The position numbers and the translations under genes are program-made. From Rhodamnia argentea (taxonomy: Eukaryota > Streptophyta > Magnoliopsida > Myrtales > Myrtaceae), in NCBI RefSeq assembly GCF_020921035.1, contig NC_063154.1:5580001-5644000 (forward strand): a stretch of 64,000 nt of DNA. The letters are read 5' to 3'. The notes beneath the pieces were generated by a model, which made no database searches, had not been told where the DNA came from, and saw only the letters and a list, made by a program, of their open reading frames with translations. Numbering within the stretch: the stretch's first letter is position 1; every line of letters begins with the position of its first letter. Shown piece by piece: positions 54,452 to 64,000 of the stretch.

Positions 54452-57349
54452 ATGGGACAAGCGCTTGGATGTATTCAGGTGGACCAGTCAACTGTAGCTA
54501 TTAAGGAAACTTTTGGCAAGTTTGACGATGTGCTAGAGCCTGGATGCCACTGTTTGCCCTGGTGCTTGGGGAGCCAGGTGGCTGGTCACCTCTCTTTACG
54601 TGTACAGCAGCTGGATGTTCGGTGCGAAACAAAGACAAAGGTATGCTAGTTATTTGACCTATCTCGAGTATAAAAATTATACCTTTGTTAAATCTGTTTT
54701 CGTTTGGGAAGTTGGAAGTAGTTTACTTTAATATGAGTTGAAGATGTTTGAAGTTTTCTCTAAATGATTTGGTTGTTGAAAAGTCCTTTAAGGATTGTAG
54801 TGTCATCACTTAAAAGAACCAACATTGGGAGCTCCACAATTCTACACTTCGATTTTAATGTTTTGGCAGACCTGTGGCATATAGAAGCATGAAATTAGGA
54901 CTTTGTATTTCCGACTGTGCTTTTGAGGTTCTTTTGCATAATGCAATATGACCTCTCTTTGTTCTTTCAGGAGTGACTTACAGTATTAATAAGAGTGCTG
55001 ACTACGAGATTTCATTCATACTGCATAGATACATGTTTTCCTGGTTTCTGTGGAACTTGATTAGTTGCTAGCATCAGGATGTGTGTTGGCTGGAAGCTGT
55101 GGCTTTAGAATTGGCACCATTTTTATGTTTTCATTTGTAGTGAGGTTATTTTAGAAGCATCAAGTGGGGTGCAAAATTAGAAAGGGAAACAGCTCAAAGC
55201 CCAACAAGGAGCTTATTGGAATCAAATTATTAGCGTTTTTAATTGATGTTGACCAGTCATTATATGTTGACTTCATCTCCAGGATAATGTCTTCGTCACT
55301 GTGGTTGCTTCCATCCAATATCGAGCACTGTCAGAGAAGGCATCTGATGCTTTCTACAGGCTCACCAACACCAGGGCCCAGATTCAATCCTACGTCTTTG
55401 ATGGTATGTGCTATATGTGTATAAGTCTGGCGTTATGAAGCATGGGCACATAACATAGTTCCTTAACAAAGAGGGAGGCAGTGGTCATGCTGGTACTCTG
55501 GTTTCATGATCCGCTTTGAAATTGAACATCTAACTTGAGCTATTTCTGATATCTGCAATCTCTTCAATAATGTTCTTTGGGATGTTGCTGTCCCATTCTT
55601 TATATACATGTGGTCAGAATAGTTTTGTCTTTGTTTCTGATACGGTAGCGTTAAGTTTTTGCAAAGAAGAGGGATAATAGTTACTTACACAAATGAAGAG
55701 AGTAGTTTCATAGTGAGCTATGGCTGAATTGGACTGTTTTGTTTCGTCTTCGTGAGTTGCTAACTATTACCTGGATACATGAATCCTTCATTTTTCCGAG
55801 TTGAATTTTTGGAAGACTTATACAGAGCTGAATTATTATTGAAAGTTCTACCTCCGGCATGTTAGCAAACATGATGCAATATAAATATCTTTGGTATATG
55901 CTAGAGAAAAGAAGATTTCCCTTTCCCTCTCTTCTCTGTGGTCATCTCAACCTTTTCATTTTTATGTCGGGGCAACAGAAGTAATCAGAGTTTGAGCTAG
56001 TTTGCTTATTTTTACTGTTTCATGAAGCATTGTTTAAGTGCATATTTGAGATGAATACTCCGTTGCATGTTGCTGGATCTAAAACATGAAACCTTTTAAT
56101 GCGCTAAATTGTTGGCCTTGTTGTTAGCTTTGGAGCAATTATTGCTTCCTCATTCCGGAATCCTTGAATACCAGAGATGAGGCAGAGATGACATTTTTTT
56201 TTTTTTGCCTCAGTCATTCGCGCAAGTGTTCCCAAGTTGGAACTTGATTCGACATTTGAACAGAAGAATGAAATAGCAAAAGCTGTAGAGGAGGAACTTG
56301 AGAAGGTATTTCTTATCATTCAGGTACTCCTTGATGATTCCATAGAAGGGGGACTGTATTATTTATCTATCCTACGTGCAGGCTATGTCAGCTTATGGAT
56401 ATGAGATTGTTCAGACACTCATTGTAGATATAGAACCAGATGACCATGTGAAGCGAGCAATGAACGAGATTAATGCAGGTAGATTCCTTTTGTTTCTGAT
56501 GATAGGATGTTGCATGTTTCATTTCCTTAGTTTACAAAATGTGTGCCATACTGAAAGTGTTGTTAACCTAACCTGCAAAATTAAATGGTCAAAATATCTA
56601 GAAGACCATGATAGACAATTCTGTTGGTTTATTTCTAGACAATGAGTGCCTGATCTGCATTGCTCTTGTGCGTTTCATGAAGAATTTCAGGTGTCTTGGA
56701 AAGAGTCAGATTCTTGACCATTGCAAAGGCAGGGATTAATTGAGCCACATTTTTCAATCTAAATTGCCCACACATGATGTCCTCACATGGACATCAACTA
56801 CCAAATGCAAAGATAAATCAAATCCTGTTGGTTTGACTGCTAAATGTGCATTAGAAAAAATCCTAAAAATCTGGTTATAATCCTGACCAAGGTTCCCCTT
56901 GTAGTTGTGTTGTCAAATAATGTCTATCTGGACAAAAATCATGTGGCACAAGTAGATTTGTGGTATTCACGTAATTTACGTAATTATCAGCTGCGCGGCT
57001 GAGAGTAGCTGCAAACGAGAAAGCCGAAGCAGAGAAGATTCTGCAGATCAAGCGAGCTGAGGGAGATGCAGAGTCTAAATACTTGGCTGGACTCGGGATA
57101 GCGAGGCAGAGGCAGGCTATCGTGGATGGGCTGAGGGACAGTGTGCTGGCTTTCTCTGAGAATGTTCCAGGAACATCATCGAAGGATGTCATGGATATGG
57201 TACTGGTCACCCAATACTTCGACACCATGAAGGAAATCGGTGCATCCTCAAAATCCAGCTCTGTTTTCATCCCACATGGTCCTGGTGCTGTGAGAGACGT
57301 CGCGACTCAGATCAGGGAGGGTCTCCTACAGGCGCATGCCGCGCAATAA
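54452..57349 (+). CDS. HIR1-like: Hypersensitive-induced reaction (HIR) protein, SPFH/prohibitin family
   Basis: Exons 54452-54640, 55283-55403, 56214-56305, 56382-56478 and 56991-57349 join in phase with GT-AG borders to give 285 aa. The N-terminus MGQALGC carries a Gly2 myristoylation site with a nearby Cys for palmitoylation, as in other HIR proteins. The SPFH domain follows ([59 protein letters not shown] cut across exons 2-3, [19 protein letters not shown]), then a coiled-coil region rich in Ala/Glu ([22 protein letters not shown]). HIR proteins sit in membrane microdomains and associate with immune receptors and defence cell death; that role is family knowledge. The gene is convergent with VDAC. 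Confidence 0.94.
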
Positions 57350-58503
57350 GCCGAGTACATAACATGGGGCTGTGGTTTCGCTTTTACTCATCTGTTAATA
57401 TGATGGTAGTAAATGTGTGCGTTGGTGGTACATTGTGTTGCACTTTGTTCTTTGTCGGTTGCGTTCCTGTTTTTACCTGTCAAAGCTAAAAAAGATTGTG
57501 AAAGTGTCATCCAAATAAGGAGTTATAGGATGTTGATACCGGTACTCCTATCTGGTTATATTTTGAGGAGGAGATGGGCTTGTGTTACGTATTTGTCAGT
57601 AGTATTATAATATTTGTTCAAGTATTAAGAATGTTGTCGCAGAGGCTTCTCTTCTCCTATGCGATTTGATTTTTTTTTTGGGTCGAATGCTATTTGATAT
57701 TTGACTGGTGTATTCTCGGCATCATGACGTGATAAATCTGAAACCGAGGCGACGTACGATACCAAACCGATCGCCGGATGCACAATTAGATTTTGCCATC
57801 CCTGGACGCCACCTGATCTTCTGAGTCTCCAATAAAGTCGTCACCGGTCCGTTTCTTGAGGCGATGAATCTATAACCAGCTGCTGCGGACACGTGAGATT
57901 GGGCTTCTGTGGAGTTCTCTTCATTTGTACTCTGCCTCAAACGTCATTGCCAATGGCAAACGCGAACCATCATGTAAGGGGCTGACGTGGAGGGTGTCTT
58001 GTTCACCCTCCAACTGGGCTCCGTGTCGACCGAATCGACGTTCCTCTTAAGCTAAAAGTACTGAAATTACACTGTCAGACTAAAACTCAGAAATCTCCTG
58101 AATGCGGACGCAAGCCGTAGGGCTTGTCCAGAGTAGCGTTGTATGCCAGTGACCTCATGTCTCCGCAACCCTTGAAACACATCGAGCACAGCCTCCTTTC
58201 GAACATTCGAGGTATTGAAAAGGATAAAATGGGAGAACTGGCAAAAAAAAAGAAGGGGAAAATGACCGCACAGGAATTGTGTGGCCAGCTTGAATTATTT
58301 TATACAATCCATGGCCACCAGACATGAAACCAAACTCATCGCAAAAGTTGAATCAAGAAAGAAAAAGATACAAAGGTCTCCTTCTAACCCTACCTCTTAT
58401 TTCCTCTCCACCTAACCGAAATGCCGTTCTCTTTCGTTTTTTCTTCCGTGAGAACAGAAACAGTGTTTTTAACCCATAAAATGAGAGCAACCCGGACTTC
58501 AGT
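57350..58503. other. Convergent intergenic region between HIR and VDAC
   Basis: This region contains the 3' UTRs of both genes. The minus-strand frame at 57722-57940 and the plus-strand frame at 58124-58327 have no recognisable domain and no splice partners, so they are not called. Confidence 0.55.
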
Positions 58504-61187
58504 CTATGGCTTCAAAGCCAAGGCCAGCCCAATTTTGGCGCTCTTCTCAATGGCTCTCGTGTCGACCTCCCCTGAGATAGTGAACAGGGATCTTGGGCGC
58601 CACTCGTGCTGGATGAGAGCACTTGCCCTGCCATAGTTGTTAACCCGAGCCTTCACCAAGGTCAATGGGTCAAGTGCGTGCTGAGTCCCGATGGTAAGCA
58701 TGTTGTCGTTGCTTGAAAAGCTGTGAGACAGCTCTGCCCCAACAGCAGTGTTGGTTAGCGGGCTGACCGTATGATAGTAGGAAGCACTGAGGGTATCGCC
58801 CTTATCGTTCCTGTATAAGAACCAAACACCCCCATCAGTGATGCAAGAAAACCTTAACACTTCCCCACACAGATCGAACAGCGACAGCAAATTAAACATC
58901 TAATGATAATTGCCACTCTACTGCAAGCAAGCAATTAATACTTCCAGGCAGCTGTATATGTTAGTTAACTAGAACAAGGAGATAAATCCGCCTTGTCTAT
59001 ATTCCCATGAAAGATTACAAGTCATCGATCGCAACCGTATAATGTATTTATCCAAACATGATGAATATGGTATTTACATGAAAACAGATGTGGCAATGGC
59101 ACAAAATAAAATGTGAATGAAGGGAGCAGACAACCCTTTTTTCTGGATTCAAGAACTCACAAAGTCAAGGATGCAATAAGATCAGCATTCGTGAAACTAA
59201 ATCCAGCATTGCACTTAGTAAAGTTTCCAGTGGCAGTGTCGAAGGAGAGATCAGTTCCAAGAGCAAGAACGTTGGTTCCAACCACTCCAGAGAAATTAAC
59301 AATGGGATTTGCAGTCAACCCTATACTTGTGCTTATCCCAGCATACTCATGCTGGTATTGAAGTTCCACCTATTACCATATGACCATAAATCAGATTGAG
59401 AAGCATCCAATGTACATGAAAACAGAAGATACTGAAAAGAGATCAAGTGAAATCACACTTTCTGAGCACAACATGGAACAGGTCCTCACCTTCCCAGATC
59501 TCTGGTCAGGAACAATAAAGCTAAATATTGTCTTGAGCCCAGGAGCAGGTTCATCAACAGTAATGGTAGTAAGCAGCTACATATGCACAAAACAAGAACA
59601 GAAAACAGTTCAACATTCACAATCCAAACGATCATAATTATACACAAGAAAACAATAATCAAACATTGGTATCCATACGAGAACGACATTCCATATGGAA
59701 AGTGGGAAAATTAACTGATAATGCCCTTAAGGGCTTAAACACTGACATTGGAGTTGGTGTCCACTTTCACATCAGTGGTGATGTTCTTGTTCTTCAGTTG
59801 AGTGCTCACATCAGCCAAAAAAAACTCTCCTTTCTTGATTCCCGTAGAAGTGATGGCCTGAAATACAATAACAAGAGAAAAATCAAACACACTGCTCCTG
59901 CACAGCTTAGCTGAAGCCTCATAATAAGCTAGTATTTTCCAAAATGGGCACACCATCAACCTCAGCAGGAATGAGATCAACCTTAAAACCCACACAAGGC
60001 ATCGACAAATACCAACATAGTTTAGATATTTTGGCCATCTATATTCTCATACGTATTTTTGGGCAAGGCCTTAATTTACTGGTAAAACTAAATACATCAA
60101 GATAGGCCATGCAAAGACAAAAACTTAATGCAATAAAGGTTGTTACAACAGGGGAAAAGAGAATGTCAACGTGCAAGGTCCTCCCATTTGATGGCTTGAA
60201 TAGAATGGAACAACAGCAGCTATGCCCCCAAGGACAACCCTCAAGCCAGCAAAAGTACTCTAAACAAATCAAATATGAAAGATTGTGGTATTGCTGCGAC
60301 AATTCCATATCTTGGTTTAAAAGTCAGTATTGCTCTCAGCTTCAGAAAGCCAAGGTGATAGTAACTTCTGAAAATGACCCAACAATGCTAAACACAAAAA
60401 CTAAAAGTTCATATCAGACAAACAATAGTAGTAACTAAACCTGAGTTGAAAATGAACCTCTCCTTGCCGCTTAACGAATTATCACAGGCCATCTACAAAT
60501 GGATAGCAAATCAATTATCTACAGCTGAGACATTTACAATGTTTCAAACACAAATTAGTCTTTCTGGTAGCAAGCAAACCATCAATTCAAAATTGACTGA
60601 TCTGCCATTTCATTTCTCAAGCAAAAGTTGCAGATACCATTCCTAACATACCTAAATTCCAACCAACAACCACACTCCTCGATAACCGAATCACAAGTTC
60701 CTCAAAAGAACCAAACACGAACTGGAACAGAATAGAAAACCGACAGCGAATCCATATATATACTTAATTCACCTACTCGATTCAGGATCCATAGAGCATA
60801 ATAAGAATCACTTCCTCCCCCAAACAAATCCAGCATATCCAAGTCATAACCACCTCAAAAGAGCTGAAACGAAACGACGATTCGAGAAACGGAGGCTCAC
60901 TGACGAAGAAAGGAACTCACAACTCCGGTGGAAGTGTAGGTAGTGATGGTGAACTTGTGGTCGCTCTGATAATCCTTGTAGAGAAGATCTGTACTCAACA
61001 AAATCAATCACGCACACAAACACAAGCTATTAACACCAAAATGAGCAGCGACAGCAACACCACAACACGACCGAGCTACCCGCAAAAAAAAAAAAAAAAC
61101 GACGAAAAAGCTCAAAAGCGAAGGGGGCGAAAACGAGCCTCTGGCTCTCTTGCCGATGTCGGAGTAGAGACCGGGGCCTTTCGCCAT
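58504..61187 (-). CDS. VDAC1-like: Voltage-dependent anion channel (VDAC), mitochondrial outer-membrane porin
   Basis: Exons 61187-61139, 60988-60921, 59857-59747, 59576-59490, 59369-59161 and 58810-58504 join in phase to give 276 aa, the usual VDAC length. Landmarks are [24 protein letters not shown] cut across exons 1-2 (N-terminal helix), [72 protein letters not shown], and the C-terminal [26 protein letters not shown] and LALALKP. The protein forms a 19-stranded beta-barrel that passes metabolites such as ATP/ADP. Five of the six exon borders are ordinary; the donor of intron 1 is GC instead of GT (see that entry). No frame damage is seen. Confidence 0.95.
61137..61138 (-). promoter_or_regulatory. 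Non-canonical GC splice donor, VDAC intron 1
   Basis: Exon 1 must end with GCCAGAG at 61139 so that the final G joins AT at 60988 to give Asp in KRARDLLYKDY. The intron then starts GCTCGTTTTC, that is GC not GT. The nearest GT, four bases later, would break the frame. The acceptor is a normal TACAG. Confidence 0.8.
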
Positions 61188-62769
61188 GATTAAGCTGTGC
61201 TCTTTCTTCTTTCCCGAGAAAATTGACAAGGAAAAATGGAGAAGAATCTCTCTATCGGCGCGTAGGGAAAAGGCAAAAAAATGGGGGAGGGAGTTCGGTG
61301 CGGGTGTTTTATCGAAAGGGAACCCTACGTTAACGGCAAATGGGGAAAAATATTGGGGAATTTAAGGTGAGGTGCGATGTGGAGCGTCGGATGAAGGGAT
61401 ACGCCATCTGCGGCCGTCGATTCGAGGCAGGAGGGAGAGAAAGAGAGTACAGGGGTTGTTGCATGTCCAGGGGCTTGGGAATCAAGACTGGTGTGCTGGG
61501 GGCATATTCGCCCTCCCACCCCGAGCCTCTCGTTCTTTCGACAGCGTTTTTCTCATGCTACGATCGGAAAAAAAAGAAAAAGAAAAGAAAAAAAAGAAAC
61601 ATTAATCAATTAATTAATGTCGTTGTTTGCTTCCATCGAACTTCTGTCCTTCTCCTATTCTTGCGTTTTCCCATATTGCCCCCGAGAGTTTTTGTTCTTT
61701 CAAGAAAAACCACGGAAAATAGAGAAATGGAACTGAAGGTCGGAATTTAATCAAAAAAGGAAAAAACTAAAGGCCGGAACGGTATCCAGTTGGACCGGTT
61801 CGGTCGACTGCCGCAGCTTCCAGAAGGACCGGAACAATCCCACGAGGGCAGCTCGTCACTTTCTTGTTCGAAGATGCTGCAATTAGGTTTTGGTTATTTT
61901 TGTTAGGGGCGATGAGGTTTTCAGTCATTAAGAAGGTCGTGTAGTAAGTGATATAGATATGGATTTAAAGGACGATTTACAATTCCTGTCGGCAATTAGT
62001 ACGTCAATTTAGTGGATCTGCCGTAATATATTTAATACTATGCATTACATGATTTTTACAGTCAATAGCGGCAGCCAAAAGCAAAGATAATAATGACGAT
62101 GACGATAATAATATTAACAATAATAACAAATTGCGTAGTGAACTGGCTGGCAAGGGCTGCTGCAGTCAAATGTTGGCTAGCAAGTCCCCATAGGAAAACT
62201 TGAGGAGAGCAAAGAAAATGTAAGACGGAGACGCCAAACGAAAATAGCTTTAATCTCAAGTGCAATCGGGAACTTCACAGGACATTGAACTGATCTTTCC
62301 TTATCGGTAGTGTATTCAAGTATCTTATACAACATAATTTCTTTTGCAGAGTACAAATCGTGGAACAATACCATCCAGCAGAATCTGCAGGATTTCCTTG
62401 GGTTCAATCAATGTTCGATTGCGTCTTAACTATTCTTACATGATTTCGACAGAAAACAAAAAAGGATGTTACCTGGGATGCAATGCCCGGGCCACTGTCA
62501 TATTCAATATATAGTCTACATCCATAGTGATGGAGTACTTGCTAATCACTGAACTATTGCTTCCGACACCTGCATTACTTTTTCGCTGGACCAGTTAACC
62601 ACACCAGGTATAAATCGATACAATTCGTGCATAATTATATTGGAATAGCACACCATCGTGCTCAGGTATGCTCCAACTGGCTCGAGGATAAACTCTGGAG
62701 AACTTCATCGAGGAACATTCTGTCGACTGATTCCATTGGGTCGGGACTGAACACTAGTATATGAGGACA
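61188..62769. other. VDAC upstream region and 3' flank of alpha-amylase
   Basis: The VDAC promoter and leader should lie just above 61187. The frame at 61340-61750 has no domain and ends in Lys-rich low complexity (A-run near 61567-61601). From about 62060 the sequence probably contains the amylase 3' UTR. No other gene is supported. Confidence 0.5.
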
Positions 62770-63845
62770 TTATGAAGCTTCCCAAACCTTGTAATCTCTT
62801 CCCTCGAGGACTAGAGACCATTTCTGGGGCTCACTTTGGGGTTCATAGTAGCCTGGTCCAATCTTCATTGCGACTTTTTCGTCCACAATGGCCGCATAGA
62901 CATCCCTCTCAGCCTTGGTTATTTTGATCTACAACAGTGAAAGTGTTCACATAAAATCAACCTGCTAGCTGGTTGCCTAAGAAAAACTTGACCCATCTGG
63001 AGGCCTGATGAGTGCAAGCTAAAAACAGTATTTTCCCATTAGTACCGAAATGAAAAATAAATAAGTAAAATTATCCAACGGAATGGATATTCTAAGAATG
63101 ATGAACGGAGAGACCCATAAATACGATAATTTTTCCCCATCAGCACATTCGAGATTTTTTCCACCTAACTAATTTAGTTCTCGTTCTTATCTTTTGCTAA
63201 AAGGAGAAAACCATGCTCCCCAATCCTTTCAAGTTTCTATGTGAAGTTACATATAAATTCGAGAGGACATAGCTCAATAACTCAACCTAGAAGTCTAACC
63301 CGTTTCCTGGTTTTCATTGTGTTACAAGATGTAGGGAATTAAGCAGTGTTCAACAGTATTATACCATCCTTCAATCTATATTTCTCTCCATTTTGTCCTC
63401 CTTTGATTGGATTTGGGTCCTTTTAGAACGAAACTCCTTCATCTTAAGGACTACTACTAGCATGTGCAAAACACCCGCCCTACATGTGCAAAGCACCTGT
63501 CACCTTATCTGTCCTGGAAGCGCCTCACTCATTTCACTCTTTTAGCTCATTTTCTAGATTCCTTTTTTTGCATTTATCAACCAACCATGTCAAATTGTAA
63601 TACTCGTTCAGTGCCGACAAGTAGGTGGGCGGTTCTAAAAATTATCTGGTTATTAGCAATCAGTCTCTGTTACTCACAGTGCTCCTGCAATGGATCTTGT
63701 TGCGATTCCTGAGAGAGATAAGTGAAGCAATTTCAGATTGGTAGTGAGAGAAGATGTGGTCATAGAACACTGCTGGAGTTCCTGGGTGCGTCAAGATATA
63801 GGCATATCCTTGTATTTCCTTCCCACTTGGAAATCTCCAATGACC
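62770..63845 (-). CDS. Alpha-amylase (GH13), last two exons, partial
   Basis: Two exons (63845-63678 and 62928-62770) encode the C-terminal 108 aa: GHWRFPSGKEIQGYAYILTH cut short here, PGTPAVFYDH, ISLRNRNKIHCRST, then IKITKAERDVYAAIVDEKVA, MKIGPGYYEP, WSLVLEGRDYKVWEAS and stop. The borders are GT-AG and in phase. This covers the last part of the (beta/alpha)8 barrel and the C-terminal beta-sheet domain; the catalytic residues lie in exons beyond position 64000. The enzyme cuts alpha-1,4 bonds in starch. The tail is like the plastid AMY3 class as I remember it, but cytosolic or secreted classes are not excluded. The gene has the same orientation as VDAC. Confidence 0.92.
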
Positions 63846-63974
63846 CTTCAAGAATACCAAAACAAAACATGCAATGAGATGTTGTCCTCCCAGTATCGAC
63901 TCCAAGAGTTCCATTTCTTCAGGGAATAACCTCGGCATACTACATACAGCAACTCTTCATTTTGACATTTTATA

Positions 63975-64000
63975 TGTGTGTGTGTGTGTGTGTGTGTGTG
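63975..64000. repeat. (TG)n microsatellite at the window edge
   Basis: Thirteen TG units run off the end of the window, inside the amylase intron upstream of the 63845 exon. The full length is unknown. Confidence 0.85.

Noticed and set aside
63846-63940. Upstream continuation of the amylase exon frame, including a GAT ACT GGG (Asp-Thr-Gly) triplet near 63890
   Set aside because: It does not match the expected FIDNHDTGSTQ block, and a normal acceptor ends at 63846, so this is intron.
1-64000. Prokaryotic-type systems (CRISPR arrays, operons, phage or toxin modules)
   Set aside because: Spliced plant genes, tRNA with pol III signals and plant transposons show eukaryotic nuclear DNA; no spaced direct-repeat array and no Shine-Dalgarno-led gene clusters were seen.

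Overview
This is nuclear DNA from a flowering plant, almost certainly a woody eudicot. Genes are split by GT-AG introns of about 80 to 3,200 bp, gene starts carry CT/GA microsatellites, and gene islands are separated by AT-rich DNA with degraded transposons. The style of the repeats (short TIR elements with a GC-rich core, and elements with a 'GGCTCCGTTTGTTTC' terminus) reminds me of Myrtaceae such as Eucalyptus. That placement is inference from memory and was not tested.

Layout. 1-14.3 kb is transposon-rich and has no host gene I can support. It holds several TIR elements and one nearly complete hAT transposon (9286-12205, flanked by the 8-bp target duplication ATTAAATG) whose transposase frame is broken by three in-frame stops and a late frameshift. 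14.5-20.1 kb (+) is an NPF4-type NRT1/PTR transporter. 20436-20508 (+) is tRNA-Ala(AGC). 20.9-22.6 kb (-) is an intronless glyoxal/aldehyde oxidase-like copper-radical oxidase. 25.3-28.5 kb (-) is a seven-exon PAS/LOV photoreceptor of the PLP/TLP1 type. 29-37 kb is repeat-rich intergenic DNA with a 270-bp non-autonomous hAT element. 37.6-43.7 kb (+) is an RLCK-VII kinase of the PBL34/35/36 type. 44.5-47.6 kb (-) is a plastid DUF1338 2-oxoadipate dioxygenase/decarboxylase (HglS/FLO7 type). 50.0-52.4 kb is a roughly 1-kb segment present three times in tandem, the last copy running into the promoter of a HIR/SPFH protein gene (54.5-57.3 kb, +). 58.5-61.2 kb (-) is a VDAC porin. 62.8-63.85 kb (-) holds the last two exons of an alpha-amylase that continues past the window edge.

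Exon joins for the seven complete protein genes were worked out by hand from splice sites and reading phase. Each gives a continuous protein close to the length I remember for its family (585, 569, 396, 519, 380, 285 and 276 aa). The genes share no pathway; this is ordinary plant gene order.

I found no convincing undescribed multi-gene system. The points most worth a second look are the datable hAT copy, the triplicated HIR upstream region with a MITE inserted in only one unit (the other units show the empty site), a GC-AG intron in VDAC, a NAGNAG acceptor in the kinase, the ambiguous NPF start with upstream AUGs, and the LOV protein whose first PAS domain has Gly at the photoactive Cys position.
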